DNA of 64,000 nucleotides from contig CALQJX020000006.1 in assembly GCA_943331005.2 (NCBI GenBank), positions 1 to 64,000 of the forward strand, written 5' to 3'. The position numbers were made by a program, and so were the translations under genes. Positions 44,833-54,100 of this stretch are shown here, piece after piece; positions within the stretch are counted from its first letter, which is position 1; every line of letters starts with the position of its first letter. The DNA is from Bordetella parapertussis. GTDB taxonomy: Bacteria > Bacteroidota > Bacteroidia > Chitinophagales > Chitinophagaceae. The notes below the pieces were generated by a model. That model saw nothing but the letters and a program-made list of their open reading frames with translations, did not search any database and was not told the origin of the DNA.

Positions 44833-45435
44833 TCAATGCATTCTGTCGCCACGAGGTGCAAGCTGCTGCAAAACCACCTCTTCTATCTGCAGCCATTGCT
44901 GCCATGCGGCGCGTACTTTTTCGGCATTGTAATACTGAGTAGCCAGATCTATGAACAAACGATAATGACCTGCCTCTGACACCATGAATTTATGATAGAA
45001 TTTGCGCAGCGCCTCTTCTTCCAGATTTTCGGAGAGCAGCCTGAAACGCTCGCAACTACGCGCCTCTATAAGAGCACAGATCATGAGCTTGTGCAGCAGA
45101 TGATCTGCCGAAGGCACTTTCTTAGGATGGTGTTGCAACAACAGATTTACGTACTCATCTTTGCGTTGGCGACCGAGGGTATAACCCCGCTTTTTCATCT
45201 CGGCCCATACCATACGGAAATGCCCCCATTCTTCTGTAACAATTGGAGACAGAGCACTTACCAGATCATCCTTATCGGAATAACGCTGAATGAGCGAAAC
45301 ACACTGTGTAGCGGCCTTCTGCTCGCAAAATGCATGATCTGTGAGTATCTCCTGCAGCGATACGGAAGCAAGATCTGCCCATCTGGGGTCTGTGGGCATT
45401 TTAAGACCTAGAATTGAATTTTCTGCAGTACTCAT
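44833..45435 (-). CDS. miaE: MiaE-like tRNA-(ms2io6A)-hydroxylase
   Basis: A 200-residue ferritin-like di-iron protein. Iron-binding motifs are HAFCEQKAATQCVSLI, TEEWGHFRMVWAEM, EARSCERFRLLSENL and SEAGHYRLFIDLA, the four-helix pattern of MiaE. Family enzymes hydroxylate the isopentenyl side chain of ms2i6A37 in tRNAs reading UNN codons, using O2. It is 7 bases from the SGNH hydrolase gene on the same strand, so the two are probably one transcript. MiaA/MiaB are not in the window. Confidence 0.88.
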   Translation of the reverse strand: MSTAENSILGLKMPTDPRWADLASVSLQEILTDHAFCEQKAATQCVSLIQRYSDKDDLVSALSPIVTEEWGHFRMVWAEMKKRGYTLGRQRKDEYVNLLLQHHPKKVPSADHLLHKLMICALIEARSCERFRLLSENLEEEALRKFYHKFMVSEAGHYRLFIDLATQYYNAEKVRAAWQQWLQIEEVVLQQLAPRGDRMH

Positions 45436-45441
45436 TCCTCT

Positions 45442-46053
45442 CTATTTATCTTTTCCTTTCAAAACATTCATCACCTCTGCCGTAAGCCTATCTGCCCATA
45501 TAGCATATTCCCTGCCAGACGGATGCAGCGCATCATCTACCAGGTATTCCGGGTCTGTGCCATGCGCTCTGGTACTGTCTGTAATATCGGTATGATGGCA
45601 ACCTGCAGTGAGCGAGGTGATGCGACATGCCTCGTTATAAGCATCAATATCTGTAGCTATCTGCGCACGGTCTCTGTCGGCAGCAAAAGGGGTAACACCC
45701 CAGTCTGGTATAGAGAGTACAAAAACACGATCGGGATGACCACCGGCAAAATCAATAGCCTGCAGGAGCAAGCTGGTAAACTCTTCTTTGTAGTTCTCCA
45801 GGCTGCGACCACGATACTGATTATTGACACCTATCAGCAGTGTAACAAAGGAAAAAGTTTCGGAGATATTGTGCTCCATAATAGCAGCAGCGAGTTCGTC
45901 TGTGGTCCAGCCGGTTGTGGCTATGATAACGGGGTCTGCCACATCTATTCCGGCAGCACGCAGAATGCGCACAGACTGATTGGGGAAATTATCGGGAGCT
46001 GGTACCTGCTCACCAATTGTATATGAGTCGCCAAGGGCTAAGTATGAATACAT
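45442..46053 (-). CDS. SGNH/GDSL-type hydrolase
   Basis: A 203-residue alpha/beta hydrolase of the SGNH fold. Block I is LALGDSYTIG with nucleophile Ser10; block III is LIGVNNQYRG, where the usual GxND reads GVNN; the Asp/His pair is in DDALHPSG (about Asp174, His177). It has no signal peptide from the ATG at 46053, so it is probably cytoplasmic. I choose this start because upstream residues to 46098 do not fit the family. Likely an esterase or lipase; substrate unknown. Confidence 0.85.
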   Translation of the reverse strand: MYSYLALGDSYTIGEQVPAPDNFPNQSVRILRAAGIDVADPVIIATTGWTTDELAAAIMEHNISETFSFVTLLIGVNNQYRGRSLENYKEEFTSLLLQAIDFAGGHPDRVFVLSIPDWGVTPFAADRDRAQIATDIDAYNEACRITSLTAGCHHTDITDSTRAHGTDPEYLVDDALHPSGREYAIWADRLTAEVMNVLKGKDK

Positions 46054-46114
46054 AAGTAGTGAATTAGTTCCTGAATGATATTTGGCAAAATGAGTCACAG
46101 TAGCGGCATACAGC

Positions 46115-47269
46115 CTATATGACCTTGTGATGACGTTTAAATTCTTTCTGACGGTCGAACAGATATCTGTAGGTCTTCAGCTGCCTGCTGCGTTGCGTAC
46201 CCAGACCCTCTGCAATGTTTACCATCTTTGGATTGAAGTCGCCGATCCACTGCATTTCATAGTCTTCATACTTGCCCATAGGCTGTATGTAATTTGCTCC
46301 TTCCACAATCAGGTAAGCATCAATTCCTTTGCCCTGAAATTCGGGGATGATACCGAAGATGATACCTACAAATCTGTTACATTTCCCGAACTGCTTCAGC
46401 AGCAGGAATTTGATCTTGTGATACAGGCTGAACTGACCATTGAGGTGTTTGAAATACTGGTTGAGATCGGGGAGATTTACCCACATAGCTATAGGCTCAT
46501 TTTTGTAGTATCCAAACCAGATGATGTTCTCGTCCATTACCGGCTTCATGGTCTTAAAAAGCTTCATTACTGCTTTCTCTTCCAGCTCTTTTCCACCACC
46601 ATGGCCGGCCCATGCTTTGTTGTAGATGTAGGCAAATTCTTTAGCGTATTGCTCCAGCTTGCTCTTATCTATTCTGCGAGCTGAAAAATCAGGATTGGCA
46701 GCATACATAGCATGCCTTTCATAGAATTTATCGGTGAGTTTACTTTTGGCTTTCAGTGCAAAACAGATCTGATTAAAGAATGTCAGAAAACCATATTTTT
46801 CAAACAATTCCTGATAGTAAGGATGGTTGTAGGTCATGCCATATAGCGGCGGATAAAAGCCCTCTGTAAGCAGCCCCCACCATTTATCCCTTTCTCCAAA
46901 GTTTATTGGGCCATCCATTGCCTCCATGCCCCGCTGTGTGAGCCACTCCTTACAATGATCGAACATAAATGCGGCATGCTCGTAATTGTTATCACACTCA
47001 AAAAAACCAACACCACCTGTGGGTTGTTCGTTCTTGTATTGTCGGTTCACAAAGGCGGCTATTCTACCTATTACATTGCCATTGTCATCTTTAAGCAACC
47101 AACGGGTACATTCTCCCCGTTTAAAGAATTTGTTCTTTTTCGGATCGAATACCTCTTCAATATCTTTATCGAGCGGACGGATCCAGTTTGGGTCATTTCT
47201 GTATATATCTACAGCCAGCTGCAAAAAAGCTTTCTTATCTGCTGCTGTCTGTACTTCATGCATTTGCAT
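46115..47269 (-). CDS. GNAT-like N-acetyltransferase domain protein
   Basis: A 384-residue soluble protein of the large 'hypothetical/GNAT' type seen in Bacteroidota. The N-terminal half carries a partial acetyltransferase pattern (FLQLAVDIYRNDPNWIRPLD, GNVIGRIAAFVNRQY, GFFECDNNYEHAAFMFD) and the C-terminal half a second one (IWFGYYKNEPIAMWVNLPDL and GIIPEFQGKGIDAYLI, the acetyl-CoA-binding Q-x-x-G-x-G-like turn). Substrate and pathway are unknown. The ORF has Met at the first and third codon, so the start could be either. It is 61 bases upstream of the hydrolase gene. Confidence 0.75.
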   Translation of the reverse strand: MQMHEVQTAADKKAFLQLAVDIYRNDPNWIRPLDKDIEEVFDPKKNKFFKRGECTRWLLKDDNGNVIGRIAAFVNRQYKNEQPTGGVGFFECDNNYEHAAFMFDHCKEWLTQRGMEAMDGPINFGERDKWWGLLTEGFYPPLYGMTYNHPYYQELFEKYGFLTFFNQICFALKAKSKLTDKFYERHAMYAANPDFSARRIDKSKLEQYAKEFAYIYNKAWAGHGGGKELEEKAVMKLFKTMKPVMDENIIWFGYYKNEPIAMWVNLPDLNQYFKHLNGQFSLYHKIKFLLLKQFGKCNRFVGIIFGIIPEFQGKGIDAYLIVEGANYIQPMGKYEDYEMQWIGDFNPKMVNIAEGLGTQRSRQLKTYRYLFDRQKEFKRHHKVI

Positions 47270-47637
47270 ACGGAAAAGTAGATTTTAGGTTCGCTAAGGT
47301 AAGTTGAATGATCGATATCTGCATTACCCGAGCCACAGCGAAGAATACGGGAAAAATTTACAAATATATTTAATGTTACTATAATTATTTGCAAATACGT
47401 ATTTTGAAATAAACCAATATTTTACCTGAAAAGTAAAGTAAATGGTGGGGAAATGGGGAATTTTGTCATCACTTGCAATTTTGTTTGTATGAAAAAATGT
47501 ACAGAAATTTACCCAACAAGTAAAAGAACAGTACTATCCGGCATAGTATTGAACAGCTAGATCAAACCAATAATCCTTAATTTCTTAGCAGGTAAAGATA
47601 AATTTTGAAGCGTATGGGTTTTAAGAAATTAGTATCA
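47270..47637. other. Divergent promoter region, no gene seen
   Basis: About 370 AT-rich bases between divergent genes. A minus-strand TACCTTAG (47294-47301) is one mismatch from the -7 consensus and could serve the acetyltransferase-like gene. On the plus strand ATAAATTTTG near 47600 is weaker. No repeat or RNA gene was recognised. Confidence 0.4.
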
Positions 47638-48249
47638 ATGAATATAGCTGTGATCGGCAATACTGCTGCAGCGATACGGTATGCAAGTGATTTTGCTGCT
47701 GCAGGGCATGATATATATATGGCAACTACGGCAGGCGAAAGGCCTCCAGCTTTGCATATTCCGGGAAATTTTGATAACATTTATTTCTGCACGATCCCTG
47801 ACGCTGCTGCGATAGCCGATCTGATAGTTATGGCTACAGAACCAAAGGATGTGCGTGAAGCAGCCTACTGGCTTGATGATGTGCGCCGGAAGGTGATCAT
47901 AGACGTAACAGCGAATATGAATGTGCCGGATGAAGACTATGTAAAGACGGTAAATGCCATTGCAGCCATTACAGGCTCTAAGCACATAGTGAAGTTGTTT
48001 GATACAGCAGGATACGAGGCAATTCTAAGGCCTTTATTCCACGGGGCATGCCCTGATGTGGTTTTGCTGAGCGACAGCAAAAAAGCCAAGGAAATAACCA
48101 AGATAATGACCAGAGAATTGGACATGAATGTTTTCTATGACTTTGGCGGCAGCGAGCACCTGGACCTGTTCAACGAAATGACCCGCTGCTGGCTGAAAGT
48201 GAAGTTGGGACTGAAATGCTCTGACGAACTGATAAAGGTGATCAGTTAG
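47638..48249 (+). CDS. NAD(P)-binding oxidoreductase-like protein (F420/NADP reductase fold)
   Basis: A 203-residue Rossmann protein. The dinucleotide motif is MNIAVIGNTAAAIRYASDFA, a variant of GxGxxG in which the second Gly is Ala-like. Later segments include ADLIVMATEPKDVREAAYWL and KVIIDVTANMNVP, typical of the NADP oxidoreductase (F420-dependent/ketopantoate-type) fold; KHIVKLFDTAGYEAILRPLF aligns with the substrate-domain entry of that family. I start at the ATG at 47638, since upstream codons from 47605 begin with TTG. F420 is not expected in this group, so the real cofactor and substrate are uncertain. Confidence 0.75.
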   Translation: MNIAVIGNTAAAIRYASDFAAAGHDIYMATTAGERPPALHIPGNFDNIYFCTIPDAAAIADLIVMATEPKDVREAAYWLDDVRRKVIIDVTANMNVPDEDYVKTVNAIAAITGSKHIVKLFDTAGYEAILRPLFHGACPDVVLLSDSKKAKEITKIMTRELDMNVFYDFGGSEHLDLFNEMTRCWLKVKLGLKCSDELIKVIS

Positions 48250-48251
48250 TA

Positions 48252-49139
48252 CTATTTCAGTTTCACCTGTGAAGATTGTATTATCTGCAGATCTCCTGTC
48301 TTAGATGAATTGACAAATGCAATAACGCGGCAATGTGCAGGATTGAACACGTTGGTTACTTTGTATTTGTAGTTCTTAATAATTGCACGTCCGCGTTCTT
48401 TGGCAGCAAGAGCAGGCTCTATTACATCTCCGAAAGGCACTGCAGTAACCATTCCACGGAAAACGTTTGTGAATAAATACGCATCGTCATGACCAGGGTG
48501 CACAGGATCTGTGCTTGGATATTCCTGTTTGTCTATTATGCTATCTTCTACTACAACCAATGTGAGGTTGTGCGGATAATCGATAAGACTTGTATATACC
48601 AATGTAGCCCTGATAGAAGCTACAGAATCGGTGGCATTATACTCACTTTCAATTTTCAAATTAACCGGCGAAATGGCACCCAGCCTGGTATCTATGAGAC
48701 TGGACCAGGCATTTTTATCGAGCTTGATACTGCCACCACTAGGCACACGGTCTACACCACCGGCAGGGATCGCATTGACACCAGAATATATAGCCGTAGT
48801 AACGAGTTTGGCATGCGCATGTCTGAAATCGTACTTGGCGCCAGATGGTGGACGTGTCTGTAATATACCTTCGAAATAAAGACCTATGACATTGATACGA
48901 CCTGCATCGTGAGATTGTTGTATCTCAGTAAGTAATTCGTGCGCAGCAGGGCAGTTACTGCAACTCTGACCTGTGAATTCTTCTACCAGAACATTGTGCT
49001 TTTCGGCTGCAGGAACTGTAGTAAGCACAAATGTAGTATCCTGTGAAATGGCTTCACCGAAATTGATAACAGGTGCTTTTTCCGTACAAGAGGTAAGGAA
49101 CAGAATAGATGCTGATAAGGCAAGCAGAGATCTTTTCAT
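48252..49139 (-). CDS. Omp28-family lipoprotein with thioredoxin-like CxxC motif
   Basis: A 295-residue lipoprotein (MKRSLLALSASILFLTSC, Cys18). After the anchor, NVLVEEFTGQSCSNCPAAHE holds a Cys60-Ser-Asn-Cys63 motif in a thioredoxin-like domain, as in Omp28 proteins of Bacteroidota. The second half is a beta-rich domain (VNLKIESEYNATDSVASIRA). The protein probably sits on the outer membrane; whether the CxxC is redox-active is unknown. It is convergent with the Rossmann protein gene (stops 2 bases apart) and is the last gene before the map end of the ribosomal block. Confidence 0.85.
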   Translation of the reverse strand: MKRSLLALSASILFLTSCTEKAPVINFGEAISQDTTFVLTTVPAAEKHNVLVEEFTGQSCSNCPAAHELLTEIQQSHDAGRINVIGLYFEGILQTRPPSGAKYDFRHAHAKLVTTAIYSGVNAIPAGGVDRVPSGGSIKLDKNAWSSLIDTRLGAISPVNLKIESEYNATDSVASIRATLVYTSLIDYPHNLTLVVVEDSIIDKQEYPSTDPVHPGHDDAYLFTNVFRGMVTAVPFGDVIEPALAAKERGRAIIKNYKYKVTNVFNPAHCRVIAFVNSSKTGDLQIIQSSQVKLK

Positions 49140-49217
49140 AGCTCAGAATTGAGAAACGAATTTAGGGAATTCCTTTTAAAAATGGCACTGTAAATCAGGT
49201 AATTATTGAAATCAGAA

Positions 49218-50036
49218 TTACTCTGCAATAACTACATACTGGCTGCAATTAAGTTCGGAATTTGACCTTTCTGCCTCCTCTATTGTAGCGAATGAAGAGA
49301 GGTGCTCTCCTCTGTTCTTACGCACAGCTACAGTATGCTCGAAGTGGGCTGATGGTTTACCATCCTTAGTTACAACCGTCCATCCATCATCAAGTGTATA
49401 TACCTCTTTAACGCCCATATTTATCATAGGCTCTATAGCTATGACCATACCTTCTTTGAGCCTTTTACCATCGCCACGGCGGCCATAATTGGGTACCTGA
49501 GGATCTTCGTGCAGGTTGCGACCTACACCATGACCTACCAGATCCCTGACAACGCCATAAGGGTGTTGTTTTGAAGTATAATACTCTACTGCATAAGATA
49601 TATCGCCAACACGATTATTGTCACATGCCTGCTCTATCCCTTTGTAAACAGATTCTTTAGTAACCTTGAGCAACTGTAGCGTTTCGGGCTTTACGTTTCC
49701 TATAGAAAAGGTATAAGCAGAATCGCCATGAAAACCATTCATGAACACACCACAGTCTACGGAAATGATATCACCGTCTTTGAGCTCGTATGCACCGGGA
49801 AAGCCATGTACCACCACTTCATTTACAGAAATACAGAGCGAATAAGGGAAACCACCATATCCTTTGAAAGAAGGAACACCTCCATTATCACGGATAAAAG
49901 TCTCTGCCATTTTATCGATAGAGAGTGTAGTTATGCCTGGCTTCAGCATTTTGGCGACCTCGGTGAGGGTTGCTGAAACCATTAATGCACTTTTACGCAT
50001 AATTTCTATCTCTTCCTTGCTTTTTATATGGATCAT
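49218..50036 (-). CDS. map: Methionine aminopeptidase, type I
   Basis: A 272-residue metalloprotease that removes the initiator Met. Metal ligands are seen in order: Asp in ISVDCGV, Asp in GFHGDSAYTFSI, His in GHGVGRNLHEDPQVPNYG, Glu in IAIEPMINMG and Glu in HFEHTVAV. It follows secY after a 65-base gap containing a terminator hairpin, so its expression may be partly uncoupled. In most Bacteroidota infA follows here; in this genome an Omp28 gene follows instead. Confidence 0.97.
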   Translation of the reverse strand: MIHIKSKEEIEIMRKSALMVSATLTEVAKMLKPGITTLSIDKMAETFIRDNGGVPSFKGYGGFPYSLCISVNEVVVHGFPGAYELKDGDIISVDCGVFMNGFHGDSAYTFSIGNVKPETLQLLKVTKESVYKGIEQACDNNRVGDISYAVEYYTSKQHPYGVVRDLVGHGVGRNLHEDPQVPNYGRRGDGKRLKEGMVIAIEPMINMGVKEVYTLDDGWTVVTKDGKPSAHFEHTVAVRKNRGEHLSSFATIEEAERSNSELNCSQYVVIAE

Positions 50037-50049
50037 GGACTATAAAAAA

Positions 50050-50070
50050 AGCCTGTCTTGGGGACAGGCT
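50050..50070 (-). terminator. Intrinsic terminator between secY and map
   Basis: Stem AGCCTGTC / GACAGGCT with a 5-nt loop; on the minus strand it is followed by seven T residues. It sits 31 bases past secY and only 13 before the map start, so it should lower map expression relative to the ribosomal genes or act as an attenuator. Confidence 0.85.
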
Positions 50071-50101
50071 GGTTAAATAAAATCGAATATTATTTGCCTG
50101 C

Positions 50102-51469
50102 TTAAGCGGATACGCCCCTTGTAGGAGTAGCATCTACTGCTGTGCGACCAGTAATACGACCAGTCTTCATCAGACCATCGTAATGGTTCATTAGCAGATA
50201 GCTTTCAACCTGCTGCAGGGTATCGAGGATAACACCTACACCGATAAGCATTGAAGTACCACCGAAGAAAGAAGCGAAACCACTTGTAACACCAAGGAGA
50301 GAAGCAATACCTGGCAGTATACCTGCGATAGCAAGGAAGAATGCGCCAGGAAGTGTTATACGATCCATGATAGTAGCAATATAGTTTGCAGTATCCTCAC
50401 CTGGTTTTACACCCGGAATGAAACTGTTGTTACGCTTCAGGTTATCTGCCATTTCTGTAGGATTGAAGATAAGGGCAGTGTAGAAGTATGTAAATGCAAT
50501 AACGAGTACCGCATAAACAAGGTTGTACCACAGTGTTTTGTTATCGGACAGTGCATGGATGAAACCAGAAGCCTTTTCATTGGTAGTGAAACCAGTGAAG
50601 ATGGTAGGTATGAACATCATAGCCTGAGCGAAGATGATAGGCATAACACCTGCAGAGTTAACTTTCAGTGGAATAAAATCACGTGAACCACTTACTTCTT
50701 TTGCAGCGTTGGTACTACCAATGATACGACGTGCATAGTTGAGTGGTATCTTACGAACACCCTGAGTGAGCAGGATAAGACCAATGATAACAGCGATGAA
50801 TATAGCAGTTTCAATGAGGAATATCAGCAGACCACCGCCACCGCCTTCGTTTTTGAAGCTAAGCTCCTGTACGATAGAGTGAGGGAAACGTGCAAGGATA
50901 CCAACCATGATGATAAGTGAAGTACCGTTGCCGATACCACGGTCTGTGATCTTTTCGCCGAGCCACATAACAAACAGAGTACCTGCTGTAAGGACAACAA
51001 CTGTAGATAACCAGAACATGAACACGCTGAAATCGGGAGCAAGAGATGCAGCATACTGAGGAGAACGCAGATAAGCAACATAAGCACTTGCCTGGAAGGC
51101 AGTAACTATTACTGTAAGGTAACGAGTATAGGAATTGATCTTGCGACGACCGCTGTCTTCTTTCTGCATTTTAGCAACCTGAGGTATAACGATACCTGCG
51201 AGCTGCATGAAGATAGAAGCAGAGATATATGGCATAACACCCAATGCGAAGATGGAAGCACGACTGAACGCACCACCAGCAAACATATTGAGGATACCGA
51301 GGATACCGCCTGGACCACCGTTGTCGGTAAGTTTAGAAGGGTTGATACCTGGCAAGGCGATATAACAGCCTACACGATAAACAAGCACAAGCACGATGGT
51401 ATAAACTATGCGCTTACGCAGTTCGTCAATGCTCCAGATATTTTTTAGTTTATCAATAAATTTCTTCAC
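50102..51469 (-). CDS. secY: Protein translocase subunit SecY
   Basis: A 455-residue channel with ten membrane segments. The start is KFIDKLKNIWSIDELRKRI. Markers are TM1 VYTIVLVLVYRVGCYIALPG with the plug GGPGGILGILNMFAGGAFS, TM7 region GVMPIIFAQAMMFIP and the C-terminal FFGGTSMLIGVGVILDTLQQ. It follows rplO after a hairpin and is followed by map. SecE and SecG are not in the window. Confidence 0.98.
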   Translation of the reverse strand: MKKFIDKLKNIWSIDELRKRIVYTIVLVLVYRVGCYIALPGINPSKLTDNGGPGGILGILNMFAGGAFSRASIFALGVMPYISASIFMQLAGIVIPQVAKMQKEDSGRRKINSYTRYLTVIVTAFQASAYVAYLRSPQYAASLAPDFSVFMFWLSTVVVLTAGTLFVMWLGEKITDRGIGNGTSLIIMVGILARFPHSIVQELSFKNEGGGGGLLIFLIETAIFIAVIIGLILLTQGVRKIPLNYARRIIGSTNAAKEVSGSRDFIPLKVNSAGVMPIIFAQAMMFIPTIFTGFTTNEKASGFIHALSDNKTLWYNLVYAVLVIAFTYFYTALIFNPTEMADNLKRNNSFIPGVKPGEDTANYIATIMDRITLPGAFFLAIAGILPGIASLLGVTSGFASFFGGTSMLIGVGVILDTLQQVESYLLMNHYDGLMKTGRITGRTAVDATPTRGVSA

Positions 51470-51513
51470 AGTAACTGATGTTGATCAAAAAATGAAATGC
51501 GAATAAACGATAA

Positions 51514-51542
51514 AAGACGCATTTAACCAAAAAATGCGTCTT
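51514..51542 (-). terminator. Terminator-like hairpin between rplO and secY
   Basis: An 11-bp stem, AAGACGCATTT / AAATGCGTCTT, with a 7-nt loop, followed on the minus strand by a T-rich stretch. It lies just 7 bases past the rplO stop and may tune secY relative to the ribosomal genes. Confidence 0.75.
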
Positions 51543-51548
51543 GTTATC

Positions 51549-51995
51549 TTAAAGAATTTCTATTGTACCTCCGGCGGCGGCGATAGCTTCTTTTGCTTTG
51601 GCACTTGCCGCATTCACTTTGAAGTTGATCGCTGATTTGATTTCTCCGGTTCCGAGGATCTTAACGAGATCGGTGCGGTTGATCAGGCCATTGATATAGA
51701 GGATATCCGGAGTAAATTCCGGGAGACTATATTTTTCTACGAGGATATCTATCTGACCGAGGTTGAAGACTTTGTATTCAACACGGAAGTGATTGATGAA
51801 ACCACGTTTAGGCATACGACGCTGGATTGGCATCTGGCCACCTTCGTGACCTCTTTTAGACTGGTAACCTGTACCTGCCTGCTGTCCTTTGTTACCCCTT
51901 GTTGAGGTTCCACCGTGACCGCTACCTTCACCACGACCTATACGTTTTGTTTTCTTTACTGAACCAGCTGCTGGTTTAAGATTGTGCAGTTGCAT
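51549..51995 (-). CDS. rplO: Ribosomal protein L15
   Basis: A 148-residue L15, a 23S binder needed late in 50S assembly. Starts MQLHNLKPAAGSVKKTKRIG, then the Gly/Lys-rich RGEGSGHGGTSTRGNKGQQA and a C-terminal globular part ending GGTIEIL. The frame extends upstream to 52040, but the ATG at 51995 is the family start. Confidence 0.98.
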   Translation of the reverse strand: MQLHNLKPAAGSVKKTKRIGRGEGSGHGGTSTRGNKGQQAGTGYQSKRGHEGGQMPIQRRMPKRGFINHFRVEYKVFNLGQIDILVEKYSLPEFTPDILYINGLINRTDLVKILGTGEIKSAINFKVNAASAKAKEAIAAAGGTIEIL

Positions 51996-52057
51996 TGAAT
52001 TACAATTTTGAACTTGCGCGGAATGTAGAACCGCTCGCAAATTGATTAAAAAATAAA

Positions 52058-52240
52058 TTATTTAACTTCTTCTACTTTCACGAGGTGGTGAACAGCTTTA
52101 ACCATACCCAGAATCTGAGGAGTGGCTTCAACTTCCACACTGTGCAGCATACGGCGCAGGCCAAGTGCTTTGAGCGTACGTTTCTGGCGCTCCATACGGT
52201 CTATACCGCTTTTCACCTGTGTTACTTTTATCTTTGACAT
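52058..52240 (-). CDS. rpmD: Ribosomal protein L30
   Basis: A 60-residue L30 (full bacterial length). MSKIKVTQVKSGIDRMERQK, then RTLKALGLRRMLHSVEVEAT and a final KAVHHLVKVEEVK. The ATG at 52240 is used; an upstream Met at 52255 would add five non-family residues. Confidence 0.97.
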   Translation of the reverse strand: MSKIKVTQVKSGIDRMERQKRTLKALGLRRMLHSVEVEATPQILGMVKAVHHLVKVEEVK

Positions 52241-52331
52241 AATAATGGAATTCAAAAAAATTGGAGAAAAAAATCGGGAAAGCGGTACCGGTACTGGTTA
52301 GAATACCTGAACTGTTTTCCCGTATTCAATA

Positions 52332-52847
52332 TTAGCCGTTAAATACTTTTTTCAGGCTGATGTTGCGCTGACGTGCAACCTGTACAGGCTCGCGGAGCAT
52401 ACCCAGTGCAGCGAACGTAGCTTTAACCACGTTGTGCGGGTTAGCAGAACCCAGAGACTTAGACAGAACGTCGGTGATACCTGCTGCTTCAAGAACAGCA
52501 CGCATGCTACCTCCTGCGATAACACCAGTACCATGTGCTGCAGGCCTGATCATCACTTTTGCAGCGCCTTCTTTAGCTAACTGTTCGTGAGGAATAGTAC
52601 CGTGCATTACCGGAACCTTGATAAGGTTTTTCTTAGCGTCATCGATACCCTTAGTAATAGCTTCCTGAACTTCTTTAGCTTTACCAAGGCCATGACCTAC
52701 AACACCATTACCGTTACCTACTACCACAAGCGCAGAGAAACTGAATGCACGACCACCTTTTGTTGTTTTAACAACACGGTTGATGGCAACTACTTTTTCC
52801 TGGAGCTCGAGATCGGTGCCTTTGATGCGATTGAATTGTGTCTTCAT
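52332..52847 (-). CDS. rpsE: Ribosomal protein S5
   Basis: A 171-residue S5 important for decoding accuracy. The double-stranded RNA-binding part has [20 protein letters not shown], and the second domain has [20 protein letters not shown] and [20 protein letters not shown]. The N-terminal part, with [10 protein letters not shown], is normal. Confidence 0.98.
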   Translation of the reverse strand: MKTQFNRIKGTDLELQEKVVAINRVVKTTKGGRAFSFSALVVVGNGNGVVGHGLGKAKEVQEAITKGIDDAKKNLIKVPVMHGTIPHEQLAKEGAAKVMIRPAAHGTGVIAGGSMRAVLEAAGITDVLSKSLGSANPHNVVKATFAALGMLREPVQVARQRNISLKKVFNG

Positions 52848-52959
52848 ACTATTTTTATTAGCTAAACAGCTCTCGCTGCTACACGCAATTATTTTAATTT
52901 TGTTTCAGCGCCAATGCCATGAGCAAGTGGCTATCTATGTTTAAAACGAACGGTAGTTA

Positions 52960-53319
52960 TTAGAATTTCAGTCCACCTTCACGTGCACCATCAGCTACTG
53001 CTTTTACACGGCCATGGTAGAGATAACCACCACGATCGAAAGTACAGGTAGTGATGCCGGCAGCTGCTGCTTTCTGAGCAAGCGACTTACCAACGTTGAT
53101 CGACTTCTCCACTTTAGTACCACCTACTGCGATGATCTCTTTCTGACGAGAATTTGCAGAAGCAATTGTAGTACCTGTAGCATCGTCTATCAACTGAGCG
53201 TAAATGTCACTGTTACTGCGGAATACAGAAAGCCTTGGCTTCTGAGCAGTGCCAGTAACTTTAGCGCGTATGCGCCAACGGAGTTTCTGACGACGAATTA
53301 CTTTTGGATCTTGTGCCAT
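52960..53319 (-). CDS. rplR: Ribosomal protein L18
   Basis: A 119-residue L18, which binds 5S rRNA with L5 and L25. Markers are [40 protein letters not shown] and a C-terminal [20 protein letters not shown]. Separated from rplF by a 115-base gap with small hairpins, for example GCCGG-ACTATA-CCGGC at 53413-53428. Confidence 0.98.
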   Translation of the reverse strand: MAQDPKVIRRQKLRWRIRAKVTGTAQKPRLSVFRSNSDIYAQLIDDATGTTIASANSRQKEIIAVGGTKVEKSINVGKSLAQKAAAAGITTCTFDRGGYLYHGRVKAVADGAREGGLKF

Positions 53320-53434
53320 TTTTAAAATGTTTTTTTATTGTACGGGCTCTCCTGTGTTACCGGGAGGCTACCGGATTTTTGTTTGTTGAACTATTATTGT
53401 TTGAACCTTAGTGCCGGACTATACCGGCCTGAGA

Positions 53435-53989
53435 TTATTTACCAGCAGACTTACCAGCCTTACGACGAACGATCTCATTAGAGTAACGAACACCTTTACC
53501 TTTGTACGGTTCTGGTTTACGCAGGCTACGTATTTTTGCAGCTATCTGGCCAAGCAATTGCTTGTCGTTAGATTCGAGGATGATCATCGGGTTTTTACCC
53601 TTTTCTGCAGTTGCAGAAGCTTTGATCTCGTTTGGTAATTCGAATATAATGTTGTGAGAGAAACCGAGTGCAAGATCGATCTGCTGACCTGTAACGGCAG
53701 CACGATAACCCACACCTACAAGCTCCAGCTCTTTCTTGAAACCTTCTGTTACACCTACTATCATGTTTGCAACGAGTGAACGATACAAACCGTGAAGAGC
53801 ACGGTGACGGATCTGATCTGTAGGACGTTCTACAAGTATCTGATCACCTTCTATTTTAAGAGCGATATCACGATCCATTACCTGGCGCAATTCGCCTTTT
53901 GGACCTTTCACTATTACTTCATTTGCCGGAGTTACGCTGATGGTAACACCTTTTGGCAAACTGATCACTTTCTTACCTATACGAGACAT
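53435..53989 (-). CDS. rplF: Ribosomal protein L6
   Basis: A 184-residue L6 near the GTPase centre. Starts MSRIGKKVISLPKGVTISVT, with a mid segment GVTEGFKKELELVGVGYRAA and the C-terminal motif KPEPYKGKGVRYSNEIVRRK. Length and motifs are normal. Confidence 0.98.
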   Translation of the reverse strand: MSRIGKKVISLPKGVTISVTPANEVIVKGPKGELRQVMDRDIALKIEGDQILVERPTDQIRHRALHGLYRSLVANMIVGVTEGFKKELELVGVGYRAAVTGQQIDLALGFSHNIIFELPNEIKASATAEKGKNPMIILESNDKQLLGQIAAKIRSLRKPEPYKGKGVRYSNEIVRRKAGKSAGK

Positions 53990-54100
53990 AGAATATTTTG
54001 ATTGTAAAATTTAAAAATGAATGAGCTGTTTTCAGTTACCGTATAGAGAACTTTATATTATCAGCCTCTTCGTATATAAACCGGAAAACCGGATTAGTTA

